Shown in pieces: positions 1 through 8,964 of a stretch of 35,588 bases of DNA. The notes beneath the pieces are model-generated. The model did not search any database and was not told the DNA's origin. It saw only the letters and a program-made list of their open reading frames with translations. Each line of letters starts with the position of its first letter. Position 1 is the first letter of the stretch. The translations under genes were made by a program, and so were the position numbers. Origin of the DNA: Ideonella sp. B508-1 (GTDB taxonomy: Bacteria; Pseudomonadota; Gammaproteobacteria; Burkholderiales; Burkholderiaceae_C); NCBI RefSeq assembly GCF_000333615.1, contig NZ_BADL01000592.1, forward strand, positions 1 to 35,588. The letters run 5' to 3'.

Positions 1-40
1 CTGAAGTGACGGGCCTGTCCTGAACTCACACGGCTGATTC

Positions 41-70
41 GCGGCACGCCGGCCTCCCCCGGCGTGCCGC
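41..70. terminator. GC-rich hairpin upstream of the binding-protein gene
   Basis: Bases 41-52 (GCGGCACGCCGG) pair perfectly with 59-70 (CCGGCGTGCCGC) around a six-base loop, giving a 12-bp stem. Only a weak T-rich tail (TTTCC) follows, so it is not a textbook intrinsic terminator. A TGA at 7-9 may be the stop of a gene lying off the window. The hairpin would then sit between that gene and the lipoprotein at 108, either as a terminator or as an mRNA-stabilising stem that uncouples expression of neighbouring genes. The stem is seen directly; its role is inferred. Confidence 0.55.
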
Positions 71-107
71 TGCCGTTTCCCGCTTCACCCACCCTTCCCG
101 CATCACC

Positions 108-1268
108 ATGAATTTCCGTCTCCGCCGCCTGCTGAGCGGCAGCGTCCTGCTGGGCCTGGTCACGGGCCTGGGCAGCCTGCTCAGCGCCTGCCAGCCCGTG
201 CCCGACACCGTCAAGATCGGCGTGGCCCAGCCGCTCACCGGCCCGCTGGGCGCCCTGGGCCAGGACATGGTGGACGGCGCCCGCATGGCCGTCGAAGACC
301 TCAACAAGGAGGGCTTCAAGGTCGACGGCAAGGTGGTGAAGTTCGAGATCATCAGCGGGGACGACAAGTCCGACCCCGAGACCGGCAAGAAGGTCGCGCA
401 GCAGCTGATCGACCAGGGCGCGGTGGCCGTCATCGGCCACCTGAACTCCGGGGTCAGCATGGCCGCGGCGCCGGTCTATGCCGCCAAGATGATTCCGCAG
501 CTGGCCATCTCGACCAAGCCCGAGTACACCCAGATGGGCCTGCCCACCACCTTCCGCCTGGTGGCCAGCGACGCGCTGCAGTCCAAGGCCATGGGCGCCT
601 TCGCCGCCCAGTTGCCCGGCGGCAGCCACCGTTACGCCGTGGTGGACGATGCCACGCCCTACGGCAAGGGCCTGGCCCAGTCGGCCAAGGCCCAGCTGAC
701 CGCACGCCAGCGCGAGGTGGTGCTGGAGATGTCGCTGGACGCCAAGACCACCGACTTCGCCAAGCTGATCGACGGCCTGAAGGCCCAGAAGGCCGATGTG
801 CTGGTGACCACGCTGGCCGACTTCCAGGTGCTGGCCCTGGCCGACCAGCTGGCCGCGGCCGGCGTGAAGCTGTCCATCGTCGGCGGCGACACCATCAAGA
901 CCCCGGCGATGGCCAAGGCCAACCCGGCGGCCGGCAAGATCTACGCGACCTCGCCCATCATCGGCGTGGACGAGTTCCTGGGCGGCAAGGCCTTCCTGAC
1001 CCGCTACCGCGCCAAGTTCAACCACGACCCGGTCTATGGCGGCCACTACGCCTACGATGCGGTCTACGTGCTGGCCGCGGCCATCCGCCAGGCCAAGAGC
1101 GTGGACGGCGAGAAGCTGGTGGCCGCGCTCAAGACGGTGGACCCGCTGGCCCCGGTGACCAGCAGCATGCGCTTTGCCGACAACGGCGAGCAACGCTACG
1201 GTGTGGTCAGCGTCTACGAAATCAACAACGGCGACTGGTTCCTGCTGACCCGCAGCGACAACTGGTGA
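108..1268 (+). CDS. LivK-type (periplasmic-binding fold I) ABC substrate-binding lipoprotein
   Basis: Periplasmic receptor for an ABC importer, of the branched-chain amino acid / amide binding family (Peripla_BP_6). The N-terminus is a lipoprotein signal with lipobox LLSAC and lipidated Cys at residue 28. The mature protein opens with VKIGVAQPLTGPLGALGQD, the usual first strand and loop of LivJ/LivK proteins, and continues through AVIGHLNSG and the YAYDAVYVLAAAI region near the C-terminus. The 386-residue length is normal. It ends only 4 bases before dppB, so it appears to be the first or second gene of the Dpp operon. That is odd: Dpp permeases normally work with a family-5 (DppA) receptor, and LivK proteins work with LivHMGF. 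Either the true DppA lies upstream off the window or this protein serves another permease. The start has no strong ribosome-binding site. Confidence 0.9.
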   Translation: MNFRLRRLLSGSVLLGLVTGLGSLLSACQPVPDTVKIGVAQPLTGPLGALGQDMVDGARMAVEDLNKEGFKVDGKVVKFEIISGDDKSDPETGKKVAQQLIDQGAVAVIGHLNSGVSMAAAPVYAAKMIPQLAISTKPEYTQMGLPTTFRLVASDALQSKAMGAFAAQLPGGSHRYAVVDDATPYGKGLAQSAKAQLTARQREVVLEMSLDAKTTDFAKLIDGLKAQKADVLVTTLADFQVLALADQLAAAGVKLSIVGGDTIKTPAMAKANPAAGKIYATSPIIGVDEFLGGKAFLTRYRAKFNHDPVYGGHYAYDAVYVLAAAIRQAKSVDGEKLVAALKTVDPLAPVTSSMRFADNGEQRYGVVSVYEINNGDWFLLTRSDNW

Positions 1269-1272
1269 TCTG

Positions 1273-2283
1273 ATGTTCCGCTTCCTCTGGCGCCGGCTGG
1301 CGCTCACCATCCCGACCTTCTTCGCGCTGATGTTCGTCACCTTCGTGGCGATCCGCCTGGTGCCGGGCGACCCGGTGGAGGTGCGGGTGGGCGAGCGGGG
1401 CATCAGCCCCGAGCGCCTGGCCTACTTCCGCCATGAGCTGGGCCTGGACCAGCCCATCTGGAAGCAGTTCCTGGACTATGTCTGGCAGCTGCTGCACGGG
1501 GATTTCGGCACCTCGCTGGCCACCAACCAGAAGGTGCTGACCGAGTTCATGGCCCTGTTCCCGGCCACGCTGGAGCTGAGCTTCTTCGCCATGCTTTTCG
1601 CGGCGGTCATCGGCCTGCCGGCCGGCGCCATCGCCGCGGCCAAGCGGGGCAGCCTCTACGACCAGACCCTGATGGGCCTGTCGGTCACCGGCTACTCCAT
1701 GCCCATCTTCTGGTGGGGCCTGCTGCTGATCATGTACGTGGGCGAGCGCTGGGGCCTGACCCCGGTGTCGGGCCGCATCGACCTGATCAACTTCTATTTC
1801 GAGCCGGTGACCGGCTTCATGGTGATCGACGCCTGGCTCTCGGGCCAGCCCGGCGCGGTATGGGACGCCATCCACCACCTGATCCTGCCGGGCGTGGTGC
1901 TGGGCACCATCCCCTTGGCCGTCATCGCCCGCATGACGCGCTCGGCCATGCTGGAGGTGCTGGCCGAGGACTATGTGCGCACCGCCCGCGCCAAGGGCCT
2001 GCCGGCCTGGCGGGTGGTGGGCCTGCACGCGCTGCGCAACGCCATGATCCCGGTGGTCACCGTCATCGGCCTGCAGGTGGGCGCGCTGATGGCCGGCGCG
2101 GTGCTCACCGAAACCATCTTCTCCTGGCCCGGCATCGGCAAGTGGCTGATCGAATCCATCTCCAGACGCGACTACCCGGCCCTGCAGGGCGGGGTCATGC
2201 TGGTGTCGGGCGTGGTCATCCTCGTCAATCTGGTGGTCGACCTGACCTACGGCCTCATCAACCCCCGCATCCGCCATGCGTGA
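1273..2283 (+). CDS. dppB: Dipeptide ABC transporter permease DppB
   Basis: Inner-membrane permease of the DppBCDF peptide importer, one of two membrane subunits forming the translocation path. The N-terminal stretch (RRLALTIPTFFALMFVTF, then RLVPGDPVEVRVGERGISPE) and the block TGYSMPIFWWGLLLIM are close to E. coli DppB. The EAA loop that contacts the ATPases is at about residues 232-265 (EDYVRTARAKG...LRNAMIPVV). The C-terminus INPRIRHA is also family-typical. At 336 residues it is full length, with about six membrane helices. The ATG lies four bases after the receptor's stop, and its 3' end overlaps dppC by 8 bases, indicating one transcript with translational coupling. Confidence 0.95.
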   Translation: MFRFLWRRLALTIPTFFALMFVTFVAIRLVPGDPVEVRVGERGISPERLAYFRHELGLDQPIWKQFLDYVWQLLHGDFGTSLATNQKVLTEFMALFPATLELSFFAMLFAAVIGLPAGAIAAAKRGSLYDQTLMGLSVTGYSMPIFWWGLLLIMYVGERWGLTPVSGRIDLINFYFEPVTGFMVIDAWLSGQPGAVWDAIHHLILPGVVLGTIPLAVIARMTRSAMLEVLAEDYVRTARAKGLPAWRVVGLHALRNAMIPVVTVIGLQVGALMAGAVLTETIFSWPGIGKWLIESISRRDYPALQGGVMLVSGVVILVNLVVDLTYGLINPRIRHA

Positions 2284-3145
2284 CACCCATCCCCTGGCGG
2301 ACTTCTGGTTCGCCTTCCGCGAGAACCGCGGCGCCGTGGCCGGCCTGGCTGTGGTGCTGACCGTGGTGTTGCTGGCGATCTTCGCACCGCTCATCGCCCC
2401 CTACGACCCGGACGCCCAGTTCCGCGACGCCATCCGCGCCGCGCCGTTCTGGGAGCCCGGCGGCAGCACCCGCTTCCTGCTGGGCACCGACAGCCTGGGG
2501 CGCGACCTGCTGACCCGGCTGATCTACGGCGCCCGCGTGTCGCTGTTCATCGGCCTGTCGGTGATGGGCGTGTCCTTCGTCATCGGCGTGCTGCTGGGCC
2601 TGGCCTGCGTCAGCTTCGGCCCCGTGGTGGACACCCTGATCACCCGCCTGATGGACCTGATCATGGCGGTGCCCAGCCTGGTGCTGGCCATCCTGGTCGT
2701 CGCCGTGCTGGGCCCGAGCCTGACCAACACATCGTGGCGGTCACCATCGTCTACCTGCGGCGCTATGTGCGCCTCCTGCGCGCCTCGGCCCCAGCCGAAG
2801 CTGGGCAAGGACTACGTGACCGCGGCCCGGGTGGCCGGCGTGGGCCAGGCGCGGCTGATGTTCCGCACCGTGCTGCCCAACTGCCTGGCCCCGCTGATCG
2901 TGCAGGCCGCGCTGGGCGTGTCCGACGCCATCCTCGAGGCCGCCGCCCTGGGCTTTCTGGGCCTGGGTGCGCAGCCGCCCACCGCCGAGTGGGGCACCAT
3001 GCTGGCCGACGCCCGCGAGTTCATCCGCTCCGAGCCCTGGCTGGTCACCCTGCCCGGCCTGGCCATCCTGATCACCGTGGTCTCCATCAACCTGGCCGGC
3101 GACGGCCTGCGCGATGCGCTGGACCCCAAGATGAGAAAAACATGA
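2276..3145 (+). CDS. dppC: Dipeptide ABC transporter permease DppC, with an internal out-of-frame patch
   Basis: Second membrane subunit of the Dpp importer. Family features are clear on both sides: FLLGTDSLGRDLLTRLIYGA near residue 80, MDLIMAVPSLVLAILVVAVLGPS near 127-150, then the EAA region YVTAARVAGVG, PNCLAPLIVQA and ILEAAALGFLGLGAQPPT. The C-terminus [15 protein letters not shown] matches E. coli DppC. Residues about 152-172 make no family sense (TSWRSPSSTCGAMCASCAP). The shifted frame of the same bases reads VAVTIVYLRRYVRLLRAS, which is the expected helix and loop. A base seems to be missing near 2728-2731 and an extra C present in the CCCC run at 2789-2792. These changes restore the frame, so the ORF stays open. 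If real, the patch would damage a membrane segment; a sequence error seems likelier. Overlaps dppD by ATGA. Confidence 0.88.
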   Translation: MRDTHPLADFWFAFRENRGAVAGLAVVLTVVLLAIFAPLIAPYDPDAQFRDAIRAAPFWEPGGSTRFLLGTDSLGRDLLTRLIYGARVSLFIGLSVMGVSFVIGVLLGLACVSFGPVVDTLITRLMDLIMAVPSLVLAILVVAVLGPSLTNTSWRSPSSTCGAMCASCAPRPQPKLGKDYVTAARVAGVGQARLMFRTVLPNCLAPLIVQAALGVSDAILEAAALGFLGLGAQPPTAEWGTMLADAREFIRSEPWLVTLPGLAILITVVSINLAGDGLRDALDPKMRKT

Positions 3146-4146
3146 GCGCGCCCCTGCTGGACATCCGCGGGCTGTCGGTCAGCTTCGCCACCCGCCGCGG
3201 GCCCTTCCGGGCCGTGGACGGCGTGGACCTGAGCGTCGCCCCCAATGAGCTGCTGGCCATCGTCGGCGAATCGGGCTCGGGCAAGTCGGTGGCCATGCTG
3301 GCCATCATGGGCCTGCTGCCCTGGACAGCCACCGTCACCGCCGAACGCATGGCCTTCGATGGCCAGGACCTGCGGGCGCTGAGCCCGCGCCAGCGCCGTG
3401 CCCTGATCGGCAAGGACGTGGCCATGGTGTTCCAGGAGCCGATGAGCTCGCTGAACCCCTGCTTCACCGTGGGCTGGCAGATCGGCGAGGCCCTGGCCCA
3501 GCACACCCCGCTGGGCCGGCGCGAACGTCAGGCCCGCGTCATCGCGCTGCTGGAGCAGGTCGGCATTCCCGACCCGGCCCGCCGCGCCCGCGCATTCCCG
3601 CACCAGCTCTCGGGCGGCATGTGCCAGCGGGTCATGATTGCCATGGCGCTGGCCTGCAAGCCGCGTCTCCTGATCGCCGACGAGCCCACCACCGCGCTGG
3701 ACGTCACCATCCAGGCCCAGATCATGGACCTGCTGCAGACCCTGCGACGCGACACCGGCATGGCCCTGGTGCTGATCACCCACGACCTGGGCGTGGTGGC
3801 CGAGGCCGCCGACCGGGTGATGGTGCAGTACGCCGGCCGCGTGGTGGAGACGCAGCCCGCCGCCACCCTCTTCACCCACCCGCACCACCCCTACACCCAC
3901 GCCCTGCTGGCCGCCCTGCCCGAACGCGCCACCGGCGCGCGGCTGGAGGCCATCGACGGCGTGGTGCCCGGCCAGAGCGACCGGCCCGCCGGCTGCCTGT
4001 TCGCCCCGCGCTGCCGCTGGGCCACGGCCCACTGCCATGCCGTCAAGCCCGTGCCGGCCGATGCCGCCCTGGGCCGTGCCCTGTGCCACACCCCGCTGGA
4101 CGATGCGGGCCAGCCCATCGCGCTGAACCTGGAGAACGCTGCATGA
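3142..4146 (+). CDS. dppD: Dipeptide ABC transporter ATP-binding protein DppD
   Basis: One of the two cytoplasmic ATPases powering the Dpp importer. Walker A is GESGSGKS at about residues 40-47, the Q-loop is [11 protein letters not shown], the signature is LSGGMCQRV and Walker B is [12 protein letters not shown]. The H-loop is [11 protein letters not shown]. The C-terminal oligopeptide-transporter extension contains the Cys cluster [15 protein letters not shown], which in solved Dpp structures carries an iron-sulfur cluster. The start is fixed by the ATGA overlap with dppC; the reading frame continues upstream but only as a shadow of dppC. It is 334 residues, usual for the family. The signature has Cys where many homologues have Arg (GGMRQR), a variant I believe occurs elsewhere in the family. 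Confidence 0.95.
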   Translation: MSAPLLDIRGLSVSFATRRGPFRAVDGVDLSVAPNELLAIVGESGSGKSVAMLAIMGLLPWTATVTAERMAFDGQDLRALSPRQRRALIGKDVAMVFQEPMSSLNPCFTVGWQIGEALAQHTPLGRRERQARVIALLEQVGIPDPARRARAFPHQLSGGMCQRVMIAMALACKPRLLIADEPTTALDVTIQAQIMDLLQTLRRDTGMALVLITHDLGVVAEAADRVMVQYAGRVVETQPAATLFTHPHHPYTHALLAALPERATGARLEAIDGVVPGQSDRPAGCLFAPRCRWATAHCHAVKPVPADAALGRALCHTPLDDAGQPIALNLENAA

Positions 4147-5132
4147 GCGCCGCTGCTGAAACCGCCGCGCCGGTCCTGGAGGCCCGCGAGCTGCAGCGCC
4201 TCTACCCCGTGGCGCGCGGCCTGTTCAAGCCGCCCGCCACCGTGCATGCGCTCGACGGCGTGAGCTTCTCCCTGCAGGCTGGCCGCACGCTGGCGGTGGT
4301 GGGCGAATCGGGCTGCGGCAAGTCCACGCTGGCCAAGCTGCTGACCATGATCGAAACGCCCACCGCCGGTCAGCTGCTGATCGACGGGCTGGACGTGGCC
4401 CAGGCCAATGCCGAGCAGCGCCGAGCCCTGCGCCGCCAGGTGCAGATCGTCTTCCAGAACCCCTACGGCTCGCTCAACCCGCGCCAGACCATTGGCCGCA
4501 CGCTGATGGAGCCGCTGGAGGCCAACCACGTCGGCAGCCCGACCGAACGTGAGGCCGCGGCCCGCGCCATGCTGGCCCGCGTGGGCCTGCGCGAGGAGGC
4601 CTTCGGCCGCTACCCGCACATGTTCTCCGGCGGCCAGCGCCAGCGCGTGGCCATCGCCCGCGCGCTGATGCTGCAGCCGCGCGTTCTGGTGCTGGACGAG
4701 CCGGTGTCCGCGCTGGACGTGTCCATCCGCGCCCAGGTGCTCAACCTGCTGGCCGACCTACAGCGCGAACTGGGCGTGGCCTACCTCTTCATCTCGCACG
4801 ACCTGGGCGTGGTGCGCCACGTGGCCGACGAGGTCATGGTGATGTACCTGGGCCGCTGTGTGGAACGCGGCCCGCGCGACGCCGTGTTCGGCCAGCCGCG
4901 CCACCCCTACACGCAGGCCCTGCTCTCCGCCACGCCCACGGTGGATCCGTCCCAGCGCCGCACCCGCATCATCCTGCAAGGCGAACTGCCCTCGCCCATC
5001 GCCCGCCCCAGCGGCTGCGGCTTCCGCACCCGCTGCCCCCTGGCCTTCGCGCGCTGCGCGGCGGAAGTGCCGGTGCTGGAAGGCGGCGGCGAAGGACAAC
5101 AGACCGAAGCGGCCTGCTGGGCCAGCACCTGA
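4143..5132 (+). CDS. dppF: Dipeptide ABC transporter ATP-binding protein DppF
   Basis: Partner ATPase of DppD. Walker A is GESGCGKST, the Q-loop VFQNPYGSLNPRQTIG, the signature MFSGGQRQRVAIARAL and Walker B VLVLDEPVSALDVSI. The H-loop is YLFISHDLGVVRHVAD. The C-terminal extension has the Cys-rich motif CGFRTRCPLAFARC. It is 329 residues. The start was chosen at the ATGA overlap with dppD's stop (4143-4146); the longer open frame upstream is a shadow of dppD. It is the last clear gene of the transporter operon, since the next ORF begins 12 bases later but is unrelated by sequence. Confidence 0.95.
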   Translation: MSAAAETAAPVLEARELQRLYPVARGLFKPPATVHALDGVSFSLQAGRTLAVVGESGCGKSTLAKLLTMIETPTAGQLLIDGLDVAQANAEQRRALRRQVQIVFQNPYGSLNPRQTIGRTLMEPLEANHVGSPTEREAAARAMLARVGLREEAFGRYPHMFSGGQRQRVAIARALMLQPRVLVLDEPVSALDVSIRAQVLNLLADLQRELGVAYLFISHDLGVVRHVADEVMVMYLGRCVERGPRDAVFGQPRHPYTQALLSATPTVDPSQRRTRIILQGELPSPIARPSGCGFRTRCPLAFARCAAEVPVLEGGGEGQQTEAACWAST

Positions 5133-5144
5133 TTCGAGACACCC

Positions 5145-5663
5145 ATGCCCCCCGCACACCTGCCCCCGCTGGCCATCGTCGGCATCGGTCTGCTCATCGC
5201 CTGGCGGATCTACCGCCGGGTGCGGCGCCTGGTGGGGCGGCAGCACTTTCGCCCGGTGCGGGCCTGGATGTCGTTGATCCTGCTGCCGCTGCTGGCAGCC
5301 CTGCTCTTGCTGGGCTCGGCCGTCCATCCACTGCGGGCCGCCGTGCTGGTGGCGGGCCTGGGCGCCGGCGCGCTGTTGGCCCAGTTGGGCTTGCAGCGCA
5401 CGCGCTTCGAGGTCACGCCCCAGGGGCTGTTCTACACGCCCCATGCCCACATCGGCATCGCCCTGTCCCTGCTGCTGACGGCCCGCGTCGTCTTTCGCCT
5501 GGCTCAGCTCTACTGGCTGCCCGAGCTGCTCACCGAGCCGCCGGACCACTTCATCCGCAGCCCGCTCACCCTGCTGATCCTGGGCACCCTGCTGGCTTAC
5601 TACGCACGCTATGCCTGGGGGCTCATCCGCTGGTCGCGCTCCGTGGTGCAGACTCCCCCCTAG
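5145..5663 (+). CDS. Small integral membrane protein of unknown function
   Basis: 172 residues with about four or five hydrophobic segments (roughly residues 7-22, 43-58, 64-82, 104-122, 141-160) separated by Arg-rich loops. The pattern (IYRRVRRLVGRQ near the N-terminus, a central RTRFEVTPQGLFYTPHAHIG stretch, C-terminal YYARYAWGLIRWSR) resembles the CcdC/DUF1453 type of small membrane protein, but I do not recognise it firmly. It starts 12 bases after dppF and may be carried on the same message. Nothing in it suggests a role in peptide uptake. Confidence 0.75.
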   Translation: MPPAHLPPLAIVGIGLLIAWRIYRRVRRLVGRQHFRPVRAWMSLILLPLLAALLLLGSAVHPLRAAVLVAGLGAGALLAQLGLQRTRFEVTPQGLFYTPHAHIGIALSLLLTARVVFRLAQLYWLPELLTEPPDHFIRSPLTLLILGTLLAYYARYAWGLIRWSRSVVQTPP

Positions 5664-5681
5664 CTTCATGAAGCCCCTTCA
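5663..5681. promoter_or_regulatory. Palindrome cluster in the macA upstream region
   Basis: A perfect 12-bp palindrome GCTTCATGAAGC lies at 5663-5674 and overlaps the last base of the preceding stop codon. Its right half is reused in a second inverted repeat TGAAG-CCC-CTTCA (5669-5681). The 60-base gap before macA is otherwise unremarkable apart from a GGAGG at 5704-5708. The arrangement could be an operator for an efflux regulator; no regulator gene is adjacent. Only the symmetry is observed. Confidence 0.3.
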
Positions 5682-5723
5682 CAGAACAGCAAAACCACAG
5701 ACCGGAGGTGCTGCGACAGTCGC

Positions 5724-6959
5724 ATGAATACTTCTCGTTCTCGTCACATGAAGCTCTCTTCCCCGCGCGCCCGGCGCCTGGTCCTGGGTGCCGTCGTGCT
5801 GCTGCTGGTCGTCCTGGGTGCGCGGTACGTCTTCCGTCCTCCGGCCCCGCCCTCGCTGATCACCGCGCCCGTCCAGCGGGCCGACATCGAGGACTCCGTG
5901 CTGGCCAATGGCACGCTGCAGGCCTTCAAGCAGGTCAGCGTGGGCGCCCAGGTCTCAGGCCAGGTCAAGTCGCTCAAGGTGGCACTGGGCGACATGGTCA
6001 AGAAAGGCCAGCTGGTGGCCGAGATCGACTCGATGACGCAGCAGAACACGCTGCGCACCGCCCAGACCACGCTGGCCAATGTGCAGGCGCAGCTGAAGTC
6101 GGCCCAGGCCACCCTGGCGCAGAACCAACGCACCCTGACCCGCCAGCAACAGATGCGCCGCAGCGACGCCAGCGCCCAGGCCGACCTGGACAGTGCCCGT
6201 GAAGGCGTGGAGACCGCACAAGCCAATGTGGAAGCGCTGAAGGCCCAGGTGGAGGCGGCCCGCATCGCCGTGGACACGGCCCAGGTGAACCTGGGCTACA
6301 CCCGCATCACCTCGCCCATCGACGGCCAGGTGGTGTCCATCGTGACCGAGGAGGGCACGACGGTGAACTCCAACCAGTCCGCCCCGACCATCCTCATCGT
6401 CGCCCAGGTGGACACGATGACGGTGAAGGCCTCCATCTCGGAAGCGGATGTGACCAGCGTGAAGCCGGGTCAGAAGGTGTACTTCACCATCCTTGGCGAG
6501 CCCGACCGCCGCTGGGACACCACGCTGCGCAGCATCGAGCCCGCCACCGACAGCATCAGCACGAGCAGCACGTCCAGCACCAGCAGCAGTTCCACCAGCA
6601 CCACCAACGCCACCGCCATCTACTACAACGGCAAGCTGGATGTGCCCAACCCGGACCACCTGCTGCGCATCTCGATGACGGCCACGGTGCACATCGTGCG
6701 CAATGCCGCCCGCAAGGCCCTGACCATTCCGGCGGGTGCGCTGGGCCCTCGGGGCCCGGATGGTCAGACCCAGGTGCAGGTGGTGGGCCCGGATGGCCGA
6801 CCCCAGCCGAGGACGGTGAAGATCGGCATCGACAACAACGTGACCGCCCAGGTGCTGGACGGCCTGCGCGAAGGCGAGCAGGTGGTGCTGGGCAACGCAG
6901 CCACCGCAGCCTCGACCACGGGGGGTGGCCCACGGCGCATGGGCCCGCCGATGTTCTGA
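5724..6959 (+). CDS. macA: MacA-like periplasmic adaptor (membrane fusion protein) of a tripartite efflux pump
   Basis: Links the MacB inner-membrane ATPase to the outer-membrane channel. After a cytoplasmic tail there is one membrane anchor (about residues 18-36). A biotinyl-lipoyl half ([31 protein letters not shown]) and a long alpha-helical hairpin rich in Gln and Ala (about 95-185) follow. Next come the second lipoyl half ([23 protein letters not shown]) and beta-barrel and membrane-proximal domains. Near residue 275 is a low-complexity Ser/Thr linker, followed by the MacA-typical [16 protein letters not shown]. The C-terminus is Gly/Pro-rich. It is 411 residues. GGAGG lies 15 bases before this ATG, rather far; an in-frame ATG at 5748 would shorten the cytoplasmic tail by eight residues. 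macB follows after 10 bases. Confidence 0.93.
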   Translation: MNTSRSRHMKLSSPRARRLVLGAVVLLLVVLGARYVFRPPAPPSLITAPVQRADIEDSVLANGTLQAFKQVSVGAQVSGQVKSLKVALGDMVKKGQLVAEIDSMTQQNTLRTAQTTLANVQAQLKSAQATLAQNQRTLTRQQQMRRSDASAQADLDSAREGVETAQANVEALKAQVEAARIAVDTAQVNLGYTRITSPIDGQVVSIVTEEGTTVNSNQSAPTILIVAQVDTMTVKASISEADVTSVKPGQKVYFTILGEPDRRWDTTLRSIEPATDSISTSSTSSTSSSSTSTTNATAIYYNGKLDVPNPDHLLRISMTATVHIVRNAARKALTIPAGALGPRGPDGQTQVQVVGPDGRPQPRTVKIGIDNNVTAQVLDGLREGEQVVLGNAATAASTTGGGPRRMGPPMF

Positions 6960-6969
6960 CGCCGGCACC

Positions 6970-8964
6970 ATGAGCGAACACACGCAAGCCGCCCCGCTGC
7001 TGGACCTGCGCGGCGTCGGCCGCGACTTTCCTGCCGGCGAAGGCACCCTGACGGTGCTGCAAGACATCGACCTGCAGATCCAGGCCGGTGAGATGGTGGC
7101 CATCGTCGGCCAGTCGGGCTCCGGCAAATCCACGCTGATGAACCTGATCGGCTGCCTGGACCAGGCCAGCCGCGGCCGCTACACCATCGCCGGGCGCGAG
7201 GTGGCCCAGCTCAGCCCGGACGAGCTGGCCGAGCTGCGGCGCGAGCACTTCGGCTTCATCTTCCAGCGCTACCACCTGCTGTCGGACCTGACGGCCCAGG
7301 GCAATGTGGAGGTGCCGGCCATCTACGCCGGCGCGCCACGCGGCGAGCGCCATGCCCGCGCCCAGGCCCTGCTCGAACGGCTGGGCCTGGGAGACCGCAC
7401 GCAGCATGTGCCGGGCAAACTCTCGGGTGGCCAGCAGCAGCGGGTGTCCATCGCCCGCGCGCTGATGAACGGCGGCAGCGTCATCCTGGCCGACGAACCC
7501 ACCGGCGCGCTGGACAGCGGCTCGGGCGAAGAGGTGATGCGCATCCTGGGTGAGCTGCATGCCCAGGGCCAGACCATCATCCTCGTCACCCACGACATGG
7601 GCGTGGCCCGCCACGCCGAGCGCATCGTGGAGCTGAAGGACGGCCGCATCGTCTCCGATGCGCCCAACACCCCGTCGCGGGTCACCGCCCCGGAAGCCGC
7701 CCCACGCACGGCACCGGCGCAGGCACCGGCCCCTGCCCAGACCCTGGTCCGCCACTGGCGCGCCACCGCCGACAGCCTGGGTGAGGCCTTGCGCATGGCC
7801 TTGCTCGCCATGAATGCCCACCGCCTGCGCACCCTGCTGACCATGCTGGGCATCGTCATCGGCATCGCCTCGGTGGTGTCGGTGGTGGCGCTGGGCCAGG
7901 GCTCGCAGCAGAAAGTGCTGGCCAACATTGCCAGCATCGGCACCAACACCATCGAGGTCTTCTCCGGCCTGGGCTTCGGTGACCCGCGCTCCGCCCGCAT
8001 CCAGACCCTGCGCCCGGACGACGCGGATGCGCTGGCCGAGCAGTCCTATGTGGACAGCGTGACGCCCAATGTGCAGACCTCGGTGACCGCGCGGGTGGGC
8101 AACATCGACGCCTCGGTCAACGTCACCGGCGTGGGCGAGCAGTACTTCCGCGTCAAGGGGCTGCAGATGGCCCTGGGCACCGCCTTCGATGCCGACGGCA
8201 TCCGCCACTACGCCCAGGTGGCGGTGATCGACGACAACGCCAGGAAGAAGCTGTTCCCCACCAGCGACCCGATCGGCCAGGTGCTGTTCCTGGGCAGCAT
8301 GCCGGTCTATGTGGTGGGCGTCACCGCCAAGAAAGACAGCGCCTTCGGCCCCAACAGCGAGAGCCTGAACATCTTCGTGCCCTACACCACGGCCATGCGG
8401 CGGCTGATCGGCCAAGGCTATCTGCGCAGCATCACCGTGCGGGTGGATGACAGCGCCCCCATGGCCGCGGCCGAACAAGGCATCAACCAGCTGCTGGAGC
8501 GCCGCCACGGCCGGGTGGACTTCTACGTGCTCAACACCGACAGCATCCGCCAGACCATCGAGAGCACCACCCAGACCCTGACCCTGCTGATCGCCTCGAT
8601 CGCGGTGATCTCCCTGGTGGTGGGCGGCATCGGGGTGATGAACATCATGCTGGTGAGCGTGACCGAGCGCACCGCCGAGATCGGCGTGCGCATGGCGGTG
8701 GGCGCGCGCCAGCGCGACATCCAGCAGCAGTTCCTGATCGAGGCCGTGCTGGTCTGCCTGCTGGGCGGCGTGCTGGGCATCGCCAGCGCCCTGGGCTTCG
8801 GCGCGCTGTTCTCGCATTTCAGCCAGAACTTTGCGCTGTCCTTCTCACCCACCGCGATGGGCGTGGCCTTTCTCTGCGCCACGCTGATCGGCGTGGTGTT
8901 CGGCTACCTGCCGGCCCGCAGCGCCGCCCGACTCAACCCGGTGGAGGCCCTGTCCCGTGATTGA
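6970..8964 (+). CDS. macB: MacB-like efflux ABC transporter (ATPase fused to permease)
   Basis: Inner-membrane motor of the pump, a mechanotransmitting type VII ABC protein. The N-terminal ATPase has Walker [10 protein letters not shown] (about residues 46-54), signature [15 protein letters not shown] (about 151) and Walker [14 protein letters not shown]. An Ala/Pro-rich linker (about 235-265) leads to the first membrane helix near 290. A large periplasmic domain with the family sequence [10 protein letters not shown] and three C-terminal helices (about 536-563, 588-614, 627-650) follow. The ending [14 protein letters not shown] is diagnostic. It is 664 residues, close to E. coli MacB. The chosen ATG starts just after macA's stop; a longer open frame from 6925 only overlaps macA. 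MacAB systems export macrolides, peptides or, in PvdRT-OpmQ of Pseudomonas with the same gene order, siderophores. The substrate here cannot be read. Confidence 0.94.
   Translation: MSEHTQAAPLLDLRGVGRDFPAGEGTLTVLQDIDLQIQAGEMVAIVGQSGSGKSTLMNLIGCLDQASRGRYTIAGREVAQLSPDELAELRREHFGFIFQRYHLLSDLTAQGNVEVPAIYAGAPRGERHARAQALLERLGLGDRTQHVPGKLSGGQQQRVSIARALMNGGSVILADEPTGALDSGSGEEVMRILGELHAQGQTIILVTHDMGVARHAERIVELKDGRIVSDAPNTPSRVTAPEAAPRTAPAQAPAPAQTLVRHWRATADSLGEALRMALLAMNAHRLRTLLTMLGIVIGIASVVSVVALGQGSQQKVLANIASIGTNTIEVFSGLGFGDPRSARIQTLRPDDADALAEQSYVDSVTPNVQTSVTARVGNIDASVNVTGVGEQYFRVKGLQMALGTAFDADGIRHYAQVAVIDDNARKKLFPTSDPIGQVLFLGSMPVYVVGVTAKKDSAFGPNSESLNIFVPYTTAMRRLIGQGYLRSITVRVDDSAPMAAAEQGINQLLERRHGRVDFYVLNTDSIRQTIESTTQTLTLLIASIAVISLVVGGIGVMNIMLVSVTERTAEIGVRMAVGARQRDIQQQFLIEAVLVCLLGGVLGIASALGFGALFSHFSQNFALSFSPTAMGVAFLCATLIGVVFGYLPARSAARLNPVEALSRD

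Noticed and set aside
3628..3633. Cys in the DppD signature (GGMCQR) as an inactivating change
   Set aside because: The core LSGGM and all nucleotide-binding motifs are intact, and I believe Cys at this position occurs in other DppD-type ATPases.
6553..6612. AGC/ACC-rich triplet repeat in macA as a variable-number repeat
   Set aside because: It encodes a Ser/Thr linker with an irregular unit; the repeats are not exact and similar linkers are common at this position in MacA-like proteins.
6556..8817. 753-codon open frame antisense to macA/macB, and similar long antisense frames (for example 1222-2394, 2812-4089, 17693-19897)
   Set aside because: Long open frames opposite genes are expected at this GC content. 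Their translations are His/Gly/Gln-rich low-complexity strings, and the sense-strand genes have full family matches.
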